From Caenorhabditis remanei (Eukaryota > Nematoda > Chromadorea > Rhabditida > Rhabditidae): 64,000 bases of DNA. The stretch lies in NCBI RefSeq assembly GCF_010183535.1, contig NC_071332.1:12834001-12898000 (forward strand), in the 5' to 3' direction. The notes beneath the pieces were generated by a model, which saw nothing but the letters and a program-made list of their open reading frames with translations, had not been told where the DNA came from and did not search any database. A program made the position numbers and the translations under genes. Shown one piece after another: positions 1 through 10,437 of the stretch (its first letter is position 1; every line of letters begins with the position of its first letter).

Positions 1-310
1 CTGAAAAAACTCGATCAGGATCATTTTTTAATTCTCTGATACTTTAATTATACTTCTTTCCTATTCTTCTAATTCCAGTTACTACATATGAGTTGTTTCG
101 AAATAAAAACTGCAACAATTACGCACCTGTTCATGTAGAAAAATGGCAAATTAAAGTTTTGCATGTTGTATTTTAATTCACCGAGAAGATTCATGTCCCC
201 ACATGAGCAAGCCAACAAATCAAATTAGAAAACACCTGACTTAAAGAAACTCTCTCGTTCGATTGGTCAACGGATGACTAATCGAACGATATTGATCGGT
301 TGATCTGGGT
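1..310 (+). other. 3' flank of a further copy of the four-helix membrane gene (copy 0), cut by the window edge
   Basis: The first ~300 bases match the DNA that directly follows the stop codon of the four-helix membrane genes at 6895-7220 and 22140-22480, including the shared stretch around the ACTCGATCAGGA motif. The coding part would lie off the left edge. No coding sequence is visible here. It is placed as a flank because the order (gene, this flank, 300-bp repeat, mcm-7 3' end) is the same at all copies. Confidence 0.75.
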
Positions 311-517
311 CATTACGGGTATCGCTCATTCAAATACGGCTGAAAACTGTCGGTTTATAAATTTTTGAACTTTCAAATATTGTTACAATGTTTATTATGC
401 TTATCAGCATCCTTTAAATGGAAAACACAAACATTTTTGAGATCAGAAATACGGAGGTGTCTCGAAAGAGAGCAATTAATGTCAAACATAGTACAATTTT
501 AAGGGGAGGGTAGTTAG

Positions 518-1382
518 TAGTGTTCCGACAAGCGATCAGCAATGCTCGCCGAGCGCGAGAAATCTCGCATTTCTCGCACTCTCATTACTCGCATTTTATA
601 TTTTTGTTTGGCGTGAATGCGAGAAATGCGAATCTTATTTTCTTGACTGAACATCACGAATTGTTTAGAAAACGGGAAAAAAAGTGAAACTGAATATGTA
701 AAATCCAACAGTTGCCTCTCGTAGGGATGTTGCGGGCGGCCTTCGCCTTCACGCTGCGCCTGCTTCATTTCCCTATAAGGCGAAAAATACCGTATTCATT
801 TCCAAGACAGGCGATTTTCGCCTGTTTAGTTTTTTTCTCGCAGGTTTTCATTACCGCTTTTCATTTTTCGGCAAGCATTTTTTACGCTTTTTGAAATTAA
901 TTTCTACACAAAATTAGAAAAAACAGCATTTTTTACCACTGGGAAATGAAACGCGTCAAAAATTTGCTTTTTAAAAACAGGCGAAGGCGGCCTTCGCCGG
1001 AAATGAAAAAGGCGAAGGCCGCCTTCGCCTGAAATTGAAGCGGCAAATATCGCCGTCGGCGGAAATGAAAAAGGCGAAGGTTACCGTAAAACGCATTTTT
1101 AACATCCCTAGCCTCTCGTGGAATTTTTCCACATGCAGTGAACTGTAGTTCACGTATGATTGCGAGACTCGCGAGTCTCGCAATATTTTTTGCGATCATC
1201 ACGCGAGCATTAGAAAATGCGATCACGTGCGAGAACGAGCATTTGCGAGGCGAGAAATATGCGAGCATTTGCGAGAATGAAAATGTTCTCGCATTTACGC
1301 AAGACTAAAAAATATTATGCGAGTAATGGGAGTGCGAGAAACAGCGAGAATTGCGAGAATCGTCTCGCTAATCGGAACACTA
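518..1382. mobile_element. hAT-like MITE with 8-bp target duplication GTAGTTAG
   Basis: The element starts TAGTGTTCCGA and ends with the reverse complement TCGGAACACTA. It is flanked by direct repeats GTAGTTAG at 510-517 and 1383-1390. Paralogous 300-bp repeats near 7425, 16870 and 19900 carry a single GTAGTTAG with no insert, so they show the empty site. An 8-bp duplication and TA(G)-type ends are typical of the hAT superfamily. The subterminal regions are crowded with GCGAG/CTCGC motifs in both orientations. No transposase is encoded, so it would be non-autonomous. A second element is nested inside. Confidence 0.92.
722..1110. mobile_element. nested hAT-like MITE with 8-bp target duplication GCCTCTCG
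   Basis: This 389-bp element lies inside the larger MITE. Its ends are TAGGGATGTT and AACATCCCTA. It is flanked by GCCTCTCG at 714-721 and 1111-1118. The interior carries many copies of GGCGAAGGC and its complement. It has no coding capacity. Its age must be less than that of the host element. Confidence 0.9.
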
Positions 1383-1505
1383 GTAGTTAGATACTGATTG
1401 AATGATTAAATAAGTGTCTGAAACGATTAAAGATAAATGGAGAAGAGCATTTCGAGGAAAATTTGGAATTAGATATTTGCAATTTGGATGAAGTCGATAA
1501 TACAA

Positions 1506-1793
1506 TCAATTCATAGCAAAAACGATGTTCTGGCGATCTATAACCAGAACTCCATTGGCAGTGTACTGATCGAGACACTTCTGAAGAGCAACCTCGCTGA
1601 TTCCCTTACGAGCGCACCGTTGAATAGCGTTCGACAAAGCGATTGGCTCGTTGTTCGAGTGATAGATCTCACGAAGAACGGAGAAAGCGGCATCGACTGG
1701 AGCCATACGCCTGAAAAAAGAGTATGATTATTTGCAGTTGATTGTTTTTTTTTTGAAAACATACTTTTCGATTCTGGTCTGCTCTGGTCTGAG
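1506..1793 (-). pseudogene. mcm-7 3' fragment (last exon plus tip of the preceding exon)
   Basis: Minus-strand sequence matching the intact mcm-7: the last exon (1506-1710, ending FAMN), the intron, and only ~30 bp of the preceding exon before homology stops at 1793. From 1797 the DNA instead matches intron 4 of the TMTC gene (14422 onward). The fragment differs from the intact gene by at least one codon (VLVIDRQ versus VLVMDRQ). It lacks a start and all catalytic motifs, so it is a relic marking a duplication breakpoint. Confidence 0.88.
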
Positions 1794-2127
1794 GTACGTG
1801 CACATTGGCGCATTCACAACAAATGAGGCGTCCTTAAAGGTCTTCAGGCGGTAAGGGGAAGAGGTATTGTCTACAGTAACCTTGAAGGAATGATGTTGTT
1901 TCGAAAGAAAAGAAATGAACGAGAATGAGAAATGATTGGAATTGGATTGGCGTGAAGTGAGGGATGGAGGGAACAGAATAATAGATGTTTAGAACAATGC
2001 ATTTGACAGTTTTCGAGGTTTTAGAATGGTTTTAAGGGGTAGGGATTGATTTGAAATAGAGATATTGAATAGCGTAGCGGCACTACATTCAAAGACTATT
2101 TCTGAAACTATTCCTCATGTTTTTCAG

Positions 2128-4001
2128 AGCATCTCGACGAAACAATTCAGAAAAGATGTCCCCAACTACCTCGTTTCTCTTGCTGTGATCTGCTATCTTC
2201 GCCTGTCAATCAACAATTTCCAATCACCGAAATTCTCAAAAAATGACAACCCGATTGCCCATGACTCCAGTATTCTGACAAGAACACTGACGTTTTTGTA
2301 CCTTCCAATATTCCATGCAAATCTGATCGCTTTTCCGAAAACTCTATCGTTCGATTGGTCCATGGATGCGATTCCAAGAGTAGAGTCAATTCTGGACTCA
2401 AGATTTGTTCTCTCAGTTATCTGCTACTCTGCTCTATTCAAAATTATCGGAAAACTGATAATGGATTTTAAGAATTCCCATCAGAATCAAGTGATTCTAT
2501 TCCTCATCGCTCTACTCACGACACCTCATATTCTATCTTCCAATTTACTGACCTACGTGGGATTTGTCGCAGCTGAAAGGATACTGTACTTGAATACGGT
2601 AGCATACTGTATTCTCATTGGATTTGGAGTGGAAGTGGCTAGAAAAAAGTGAGATTTCGCTCCTCTGATACTCATGAAACACTTTTTTTTCCAGATTTTC
2701 TACCTTCACCGAATCCAAATGGATTATCTCTTTTGTTATCCTCATCCTCTCCATATTTTCCTACAAAACAATGCAACGTGTCGATGATTGGAAAACAGAA
2801 GAATCTCTATTCAAAAGTGCACTTCTTGTGAATCCAACGAAGGCTCACATGAATTTAGGATACGTTTTTACGACACAGAAAAAGTTTGAATTGGCAAAAT
2901 ATCACTATCAAGAAGCCTTAAAAAGCAAAAGGAACCTAGCCGACGCTTGGTATAATCTGTAAGTATTTTCTTTTTTCTAGTGTGTTCATGAGAATAATAA
3001 GCACAGTTGCAGTTGACAATACCCACCATTTCTCTAAAAATTTCCAAGTTTTCAGAGGAATTCTCGTCAGCAAATCGTCCAATTCTACCCAAGAAGCCAT
3101 CCATTATTATCAAAAAGCTCTTCAAAGTAGATCAAACTTCGCTGCCGCTCATCTCAATTTGGCACTTCTTCTCCACGACGTCGGTCTCCATCAGAAGGCG
3201 TTTTCCCACTTAGATGAATGTCTTCAGAAGTCAGGAGAGAATCTGAAATCGTATCGAAATCATCAACGAACTCAAGCAACATGCGCCTATAACAAAGGAC
3301 GGTTTCTCCAGAAATCAAAAGAGTTTCACGTGGCAATCGACACATTCAAGTTGGCTCTGAATATCGGCGGAAAACATTTCGAGCACACTTCAAGTGTATT
3401 GAATTCGATCGGAACTTGTTACAATGAGATTGGTGACGTGGAGTCAGCAGAAAAGTATTTTGAAGCAGCTATTTCGGAGAATCATGTCAACTCGTACTTG
3501 ACTATGGCTCATCTGAAAATTCGACAGAATCGAAGTGATAAAGTGGAGGGGTTGTTGAGGAAAGTGATGATGCTGGCTCCAAATTCAGTTACGGTTCTTC
3601 AGAATATTGCACTGGCAGAATATCATATGGTTCGTTTTTCAGAAGACTTTTTGAAATAGAAGTTAAATTTTCAGCAAAACTACAATCGCTCTCTGCTCTT
3701 CTATCGGAAAGCTCTTTCTGTTGATGCGAAACACGTGGAATCACTTCATGGAATTGCAAATATTCTTCAAGAAACTCAAAATTATTCGGAATCTGAAGAA
3801 TTCTACCGGAAGATTCTGGAAATTCAACCGCACTCTTACTCTGCTCACGCTAACTATGGAGCTATTCTTCATTTGAATCAGAAGTATGACTTGGCATTGA
3901 AAGCTTATGACACAGCTCTGATTCTGAATCCAAATGATGATGTGGCACGAGAGAATCGAGAGAAACTGATTCGTATATTGAGAAGAAAACATAATTTTTA
4001 A
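2128..4001 (+). pseudogene. 5'-truncated TMTC-like gene copy (exons 5-8)
   Basis: Four exons are readable: 2128-2648, 2695-2958, 3056-3629 and 3675-4001. They match exons 5-8 of the longer copy at 14754-16626 almost base for base. They encode the later membrane segments, the DUF1736-like stretch (FVAAERILYLNTVAY) and the C-terminal TPR repeats, and end KHNF. The first four exons, with the signal anchor and the catalytic N-terminal loop, are missing: the homology begins at 1797 inside intron 4, next to a piece of mcm-7. Unlike the longer copy, the last exon is in frame. A transcript could start from the local ATG at 2065, but the product would lack the glycosyltransferase core, so it is called a pseudogene. 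Confidence 0.85.
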
Positions 4002-4047
4002 TATTAGCTCATTTTATTAGTTGTATATTATACCGGTTTATTTGTGT

Positions 4048-4340
4048 CTTTACGGGTTTCGCTCATTCAAATACGGCTGAAAACTTTCGGTTTATAAATT
4101 TTTCAAGTTTCAAATATTGTTACAATGTTTATTATGTTTATCAGCATCCTTTAAATAGAAAACACAAAAATTATTGAGATCAGAAATACGGAGGGGTCTC
4201 AAAAGAGAGATATCAATGTCAAACATAGCACAATTTTAAGGGAAGGGTAGTTAGATGGTGATTGAATGATTAAATAAGTGACTGAAACGATTAAAGATAG
4301 ATGGAGACGAGCATTTCGAGTAAAATTAGGAATTAGATAT
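4048..4340 (+). repeat. 300-bp local repeat, copy R2
   Basis: Directly downstream of the truncated TMTC copy. It ends at GGAATTAGATAT and passes straight into the sense mcm-7 fragment. It carries the uninterrupted TAGTTAGATGG site where copy R1 has its MITE. Confidence 0.8.
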
Positions 4341-4646
4341 CCGTGAAAATGATAAGACTCTTGCTGAGCACATTACCTACGTCCATCAACATGGATGTCA
4401 TCCGAATCGTGAGAAGAAGGATTTGATCTCACTTGACACACTCCGAGAGTACATTTCACTCTGCAAGACCTACACTCCAACTGTCGATCCTGCTCTTCGT
4501 GAGCGTATTGTGGAAGCTTACGTCGAAATGCGCAGAGATGCTCGTTACTCATCGGAACCAACATTCGTGTCACTAAGAATGACCTGAGCAGATGGCTATT
4601 CTCTGTGACCAGAGCAGATGGCTATTCAACGGTCTGTTCGTAAGGG
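4341..4646 (+). pseudogene. sense-strand mcm-7 exon splinters upstream of four-helix gene copy 1
   Basis: Bases 4341-4582 match, on the plus strand, an internal piece of the large mcm-7 exon (from [11 protein letters not shown] to the SDPTFVS region, here with SEPTFVSLR). Bases ~4621-4646 match a second splinter from the last exon (AIQRCAR region), joined by a short direct repeat containing GAGCAGATGGCTATTC. The intact gene lies on the other strand, so this fragment is inverted relative to it. It ends ~130 bp before the start codon of the four-helix gene and so forms part of its 5' region. Confidence 0.85.
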
Positions 4647-4779
4647 TCTCTCTCTCTCTCCCTTGTGCTCTGGGAAGAAGATCTCTCTCAGAACTCGTCT
4701 TCTTTTCCTTTCATAATTTAGCATTGTTGTATGCTTCTCTTACAATCCAACCTACTACCTACTTTATTGTATTGAAGTC

Positions 4780-6889
4780 ATGGAGGAATCGGCATCCCTA
4801 GATATGGAGAGTTATTTTTCTCAATGTGAACGAGAACGAGATGAAGCAGCAAACAAAGCAAGAAAAAACATTATATTTGTAAGTGCTTGTAAACATCTGA
4901 AATCATAGTCTCTATGTTTTTCATTTTCACGAAAAATCCTTAATATTCTGGAAGAACATTTGAATTTTTTGATTTTTTGATTTTCCGGCAGTTTATCAAT
5001 TATTTTCCTCGAAAAAAACAGGATAAAAGGATGAAAAATCGACAAATGCACTACATTCGTTAATTGAAGTCCAGGAAATATGTACTTTTCATTCAAAAAG
5101 CCGTATCTTTCCGATAGTAAGAAAACTCCGTACAAAACAGAGATAAACTACAAATATGAAGACCAAAAAAATCTTATCTATATAGCACAAGATGAAGCTG
5201 ATGAAAATTGCAAAAACTTAATCGTATTGGTTTTTTGAATATCGCATCCAGTTTTTCGAGAAAACTAAAACCTCGAAAAATTTCTTTTTTATCGAATTTT
5301 GAAACTAATTTTGCCAAATTTTATTCAACCGTTTTTATGGTTTGAAAGTGGGAAAAAACAATAAAACGATTTCAAATAAGTTATCTACATCTGTTTTTTT
5401 TTTTGCAAAAATGGCCGGTTTCATATTTCTGTCCATGGTGGTCCTACTGAAGAGGCATCTTTGTGAAAAGAATCTTTACAACAAGTTCTAAATGGATTCG
5501 ATTGATATTATGACACAAATCAGTCTTATTGATTATCTCCAAATGATATAAAATGAACAATTATCCATAGTTGTCAAGGCCCGGGCCGGCCCGGCAAGGC
5601 CCGAATGCCCGGGCCGGCCCGGCAAGGCCCGAAGGCCCGGGCCGAGCCGGGCCGGGCCGGTAGAAAATTTTCAAGGCCCGGCCCGGCTTCAAAAAACGAC
5701 CCTTTTTTTTCCAATTTTTTTTTCCAATTTTTTTCAATTTTTCATCGGAAATGTGACCATTTTTGACTATTTTTCAGAATTTCTTCTAATTCTGACTGAT
5801 AGTCGAAAATGTGACTTTTTCGCAAAAAAATTCAAAAAAATTCAAAAAATTTGAAAAAATTTGAAAATTTGACTTTCGCGCCAATTTGCCCGGGCCTTCG
5901 GGCCGGGCCTTAAGCCCGGGCCCTGATTTCGCCGACAAGGCCCGGCCCGGCCCGGCCCGGGCCGGGCCTTGACAACTATGCAATTATCAAATGAATTCGA
6001 AGAATTTTTTCAAATCCGGGTGTTAATGCAAAATGTAGCTAAACATCGTCTCTACTCTTTTAGACTAATTCCATTTCTTATTATCTGAGTGTTTCGAAGA
6101 GCCTCATTACAGAATATGCTTGCGGCAGTCATGGCGATGATGGTTATTCTATGCCTTACTAAAGAGGTATGCAACTTAATCAAGTTGTTTGATCAATATT
6201 GGATTCATTTTATTTATGGAATCGAGGGTTTTCTGTGCGCAGCCGTAATCATCCATTTATTTTGTGAACGCCATCGAATCAAGTGAGTGTTTCAATATGA
6301 GAGTGATTTTTCATTTCAGAAATCAACAATTATTAATTTTTCAGAACTGAACCCCTTGTGAAAACCCAAGATACGGAAAATGCTCATCATGATTCTGAAG
6401 AAATTAAGTCGATAATTAAACAAACTCATGCATTAAAAAATCATCACACCTTCTGGGTGAGTTTTTAAATGTTTCTAAACTACATAGTAGGCAGCCAGTC
6501 ATTATGATTTGAAATTTGCCGTGATCATTAGTGATTGAATTTTTTGCATGCTGAAATCAGTATACTGCAGCAACATCTGAACGTTGATGAAAGTTATTTT
6601 TAGCTGTGGAAAGATATTTGTTTTAGATTGCAATTCTTATTATAAAAATTACCGATATAATTTTTTTCAGTTCGCGTTCTTACTTTCCATTATTATATCA
6701 TGTTTATGGATTGAAACAGCTATATTGTTCTATAAAGCTGACAGCAAAAAGGAAATTAGATATGCATGGGCGTTACTCTTCTCACTTTTGCTTCCAACCA
6801 ATGTGTATTTCAAGGACATTTTTATCCCAATGATCATCTGCCCGTTCATTGAGTTCATGGATCCCTCTCTTACCTCCGATTCGAAATAG
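4780..6889 (+). CDS. small four-helix membrane protein, copy 1 (unrecognised family)
   Basis: Four exons, 4780-4878, 6113-6282, 6345-6456 and 6671-6889, give 199 residues with all phases consistent. The N-terminus is acidic and polar (MEESASLDMESYF), with a charged stretch CERERDEAANKAR. Exon 2 encodes two hydrophobic segments (about 36-54 and 63-84), exon 3 a polar histidine- and acid-rich loop (about 90-127, ending KNHHTFW), and exon 4 two more (about 128-148 and 160-190). Both termini are predicted cytosolic. Intron 1 (1.2 kb) contains a GC-rich MITE. I do not recognise the family. Two more local copies with preserved frames suggest the gene is functional. No pathway can be assigned. Confidence 0.7.
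5566..5980. mobile_element. GC-rich hAT-like MITE with 8-bp target duplication CAATTATC
   Basis: A 415-bp element in intron 1 of the four-helix gene copy 1. It starts CATAGTTGTCAAGGCCCGGG and ends with the matching inverted repeat. It is flanked by CAATTATC at 5558-5565 and 5981-5988. Four-helix copy 3 shows the empty site as a single AACAATTATCAAATG near 21190. Both ends carry tandem GGCCCGGGCC motifs, and the centre is AT-rich. No transposase is present. Confidence 0.93.
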
Positions 6890-7220
6890 ATGATTCCACC
6901 GAAAACCAGAACTGACAAAACTCGATCAGGAGCATTTTTTAATTCTCTGATACTTTAATTATACTTCTTTCCTATTCTTCTAATTCCAGTTACTACATAT
7001 GAGTTGTTTCGAAATAAAAACTGCAACAATTACGCATCTGTTCATGTAGAAAAATGGCAATTTAAAGTTTTGCATGTTGTATTTTAATTCACCGAGAAGA
7101 TTCATGTCCCCACATGAGCAAGCCAACAAATCAAATTAGAAAACACCTGACTTAAAGAAACTCTCTCGTTCGATTGGTCAACGGATGACTAATCGAACGA
7201 TATTGATCGGTTGATCTGGG
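6890..7220 (+). repeat. shared 3' flank of four-helix gene copy 1
   Basis: Highly similar to 22135-22480 and to the first ~310 bases of the window. It is part of a longer duplication (about 6890-9186 versus 22135-24445) that continues through repeat R3 into mcm-7. It likely includes the 3' UTR of the four-helix gene. Confidence 0.75.
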
Positions 7221-7513
7221 TCATTACGGGTATCGCTCATTCAAATACGGCTGAAATCTTTCGGCTTATAAATTGTTGAACTTTCAGATATTGTTACAAT
7301 GTTTATTATGCTTATCAGCATCCTTTAAATGGAAAACACAAAAATTTTTGAGATCAGAAATACGGAGGGGTCTCGAAAGAGAGAAATGAATGTCAAACAT
7401 AGCACAATTTTAAGGGGAGGGTAGTTAGATGGTGATTGAATGATTAAATAAGTGACTGAAACGATTAATGATATACGGAGACGAGCATTTTGAGCAAAAT
7501 TTGGAATTAGATA
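7221..7513 (+). repeat. 300-bp local repeat, copy R3
   Basis: This copy lies between the 3' flank of four-helix copy 1 and the 3' end of the truncated mcm-7. It has an unfilled GTAGTTAG site. Confidence 0.8.
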
Positions 7514-7543
7514 TTTGCAATTTGGATGAAGTCGATAATACAA

Positions 7544-9186
7544 TCAATTCATAGCAAAAACGATGTTCTGGCGATCCATAACCAGAACTCCATTGGCAGT
7601 GTACTGATCGAGACACTTCTGAAGAGCAACCTCGCTGATTCCCTTACGAGCGCACCGTTGAATAGCGTTCGACAAAGCGATTGGCTCGTTGTTCGAGTGA
7701 TAGATCTCACGAAGAACGGAGAAAGCGGCATCGACTGGAGCCATACGCCTGAAAAAAGAGTATGATTATTTGCAGTTGATTGTTTTTTTTTGAAAACATA
7801 CTTTTCGATTCTGGTCTGCTCTGGTCTGAGAGAATCCTTGGCAAATTGCATCAAGCGGAGAGCCTCTTCAACATCACTCTCATCGACAATCTTTGAGAGA
7901 CGAAGCTTGGCCCGAGCTGTGGCCATTCTGACGATTCCAAGAATCATTCTTGGTGACACGAATGTTGGATCTGATGAGTAACGAGCATCTCTACGCATTT
8001 CGACGTAGGCTTCCACAATACGCTCACGAAGAGCAGGATCGACAGTTGGAGTGTAGGTCTTGCAGAGTGAAATGTACTCTCGGAGTGTTTCAAGTGAGAT
8101 CAAATCCTTCTTCTCACGATTCGGATGACATCCATGTTGATGGACGTAGGTAATGTGCTCAGCAAGAGTCTTATCATTTTCACGGTCTGCCTTGTCTTGC
8201 ATGAGTAGGATCAGATCAAAACGAGAGAGAAGTGCAGCTGGGAGATCAACATTCTGTTCAATAGAGCGGTTCGGATTATATCTTCCATAAGCTGGGTTAG
8301 CGGCGGCGATGATAGCAGTACGTGCATTCAAAGTGGTCATGATACCAGCCTTGGCAATAGAGATGGTTTGCTGCTCCATAACCTCATGAATAGCAGTTCT
8401 GTCGTTATCCATCATCTTATCAAACTCATCGATACAGCAGATTCCACCATCCGCCAACACCAAAGCACCTCCTTCAAGAGACATTTCTCCAGTAACTGGA
8501 TCCTTCATAACAGCAGCAGTCAAACCGACTCCAGAAGATCCACGACCAGTGGTGTATTGCGAACGTGGGGCAAGACGGTTAACGTATCCGAGAAGTTGAG
8601 ATTTGGCTACTCCTGGATCTCCCATCATCAAAACATTGATGCATCCACGAATCTTCATTCCATTGGAAGTGTTGTCATTTCCTCCGACAAGAGCCATAAG
8701 AAGACACTTCTTGACATCCACGTGTCCAAAGATTTCTGGAGCGATAGAAGCAGCCAGAGCCTCGTAATTGTCTCCCTTGCGGCGAAGAACTTCAAGTTCC
8801 TCAGACTGAACTCCATTGTATGTTGGGTTGTCGTCGAGATTATGGATGAACTGTAAATAAAACATTTTGATCATTCTCAGAACAGTTTATACTTACATGA
8901 GCTTCCAAATAGGTATCAGCAACTAATCCACCAGTTGGTCGGAATCCAGTTTGCATAATTGGCAAGAAAACGCCGGACACTTGCACAACATTTCCAGTGT
9001 TGCACCGTCTAGTCATCTCTCCGTAAACATAGACGGTCATTGTTCGTGGAATAGATCCGATTGGCACTTGCTCGCTGAGCTCTTGGATTCGAAGTTCTTG
9101 GAACTTGACGAATTTCGATCCACGAAGCTGCATGTGAAGTCTTCCATTGGCCTTAGCTTCAACACATTCCTTATTTGGACAGTTGA
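7544..9186 (-). pseudogene. 5'-truncated mcm-7 copy
   Basis: Matches the intact mcm-7 over the last exon (7544-7748), the large AAA+ exon (~7802-8850) and the 3' part of exon 3 (~8897-9186), then stops abruptly after the NCPNKEC zinc-finger half. Exons 1 and 2 and the first part of exon 3 are missing, including the start and the first pair of zinc-finger cysteines. What remains is open, with Walker A (GDPGVAKS), Walker B (CIDEFDK) and the SRFD arginine finger intact, and differs from the full copy mostly at silent sites, so the duplication is recent. Upstream of the break is unrelated plus-strand sequence for a charged RS tail. It probably makes no normal helicase subunit. Confidence 0.9.
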
Positions 9187-9475
9187 GTGGACTCGACGAC
9201 GTGGAGAACGAGAGTCTGACAGATTATCGTCGAGAAGACATCGAAGTCGAAGCACTTCTGGAGATCGAAGAAGACGACGTGATGAGCGTGAACGGGAAAA
9301 GCGACGTGAACGACGTGGAGATGAAGACGATCGAAAGAAGAGAAGCCGTCGTGATGATGAGGATGATGGGAGTAAAAAAGACAGAAAGGAGAAGACTACC
9401 AGATCTCGAACAACAGAAGACGACGAGCCGACGGGTACAAGTGGCACAGGAAATGAAGATTCTTCTGCTGAATAA
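9187..9475 (+). pseudogene. 3' fragment of an RS/RD-rich protein gene
   Basis: From the mcm-7 break to the stop at 9475, one frame reads as a highly charged tail rich in RR, RE, RD and SR dipeptides (for example RRHRSRSTSGDRRRR), ending TGNEDSSAE. About 94 codons are readable with no start. Such tails occur on SR-type splicing factors and U1/U4 snRNP-associated proteins, and I cannot say which. AT-rich sequence resembling a 3' UTR follows to about 9640. It looks like the end of another gene brought beside mcm-7 by a rearrangement. Confidence 0.6.
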
Positions 9476-10437
9476 TTGTTTACTTTTCAAAATTTTTATT
9501 ATAGTTTCTCTGTGTTTGTCTCAATTCTATTTAACTTCAAAATCGCTTCTGTTTCAAATGAGTTTTACATGTAATGTTCTCCATTTTCCGCCCCCACAAC
9601 TTATTATTTATTTATTTCAATTATCTATCATTTACATTAAATTCATTTTGAATCAACCGAATTTTATACTTTTTCAGGTATTGCAGCATGGTAAGTTGGT
9701 GAGAAGGCGAACATTTCTGGAAACTGATTTGAATTTTTCCAAACCATCCTCTTTCTCGTCCTTTTCCCCTTTTCCGCCGATTCTTTCCACCCAAAAACAA
9801 GACGGTTACCCGCGATTGACGATTTGGTGAGAACGATAAGGAACACCTTTCGTCCTCTCTCCTCATAAAGGTCAATCGGCAAAACAGTGTGATTTATAAG
9901 GATTTATGACAGATCAAAGCGAAAATGTGTTATCGCCGAAGAATCAAGTCGAGAATAGATGAACTACTGCCTTCAGAAGATGGAGATATTGGGGAGAAGG
10001 ATGACACCTTCGAGAGATTTATTAGTTATTTTTGTAGCTGGGAATTCAATAAAGTGGTTGTGAGGAATATGTGAACTTGAAGAAATTCTGGAATTTTAAA
10101 TATATTTTTGGACGCTGCAACATATTTTAAAAAGTCAGATTATTCGATCAAAATAGTGCCGTAAATTGTGTATATCCCGTGTTCTAAATTGTAATTCATG
10201 TTGATAGCTAAATAAGTTTATTTTGAAAATGTCTTAATAATCCCATTTTTATTCAGAATCGCTCTCTCTCTCTCTCTGATAGTTTTCTCTGCGTCTCCAT
10301 CACTTCTCCCTTCTATTCCACCTCCTTAAAAAGTGGGCGGAGCCTATTCCTCCCTCCATTCTTTTTCCGTCCTCTACATCCCCTCGTCATCACAAACATT
10401 CCTTCTCTTTTCTGGACCATTTTGTGTTGATTCAAAC
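9476..10437. other. spacer and likely promoter of the TMTC gene
   Basis: The first ~160 bp look like the 3' UTR of the RS-rich fragment. The rest has no convincing coding sequence. The last 200 bp hold a CT-rich run (10261-10281) and a GGGCGGAGCC box near 10336, about 100 bp before the TMTC start codon, which is consistent with a promoter. Confidence 0.5.

Larger units (their letters stand above)
311..1496 (+). repeat. 300-bp local repeat, copy R1, split by a MITE
   Basis: R1 covers 311-517 and 1391-1496, interrupted by the element at 518-1382. The same ~300 bp recurs at about 4048-4340, 7221-7513, 16673-16959, 19764-19990 and 22481-22792. It starts near a TTACGGG motif and ends near GGAATTAGATAT. 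It has no long reading frame. It always sits between a TMTC or four-helix gene on the left and mcm-7-derived sequence on the right, so it behaves as a passenger of the local duplications rather than a clear transposon. Confidence 0.8.

Noticed and set aside
518..1382. CRISPR-like or satellite array from the many GCGAG motifs
   Set aside because: The spacing is irregular and the motifs are bounded by MITE ends with a target duplication in a eukaryotic genome.
8368..8856. Long plus-strand open frame inside the truncated mcm-7 (and its twin at 23630-24118)
   Set aside because: Antisense shadow of a conserved, codon-biased exon. It is present at both copies only because they are duplicates.
9147..9830. 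227-codon plus-strand open frame beginning in mcm-7 antisense
   Set aside because: It overlaps the RS-rich fragment in another frame and then runs through AT-rich 3'-UTR-like sequence; its composition is not protein-like.
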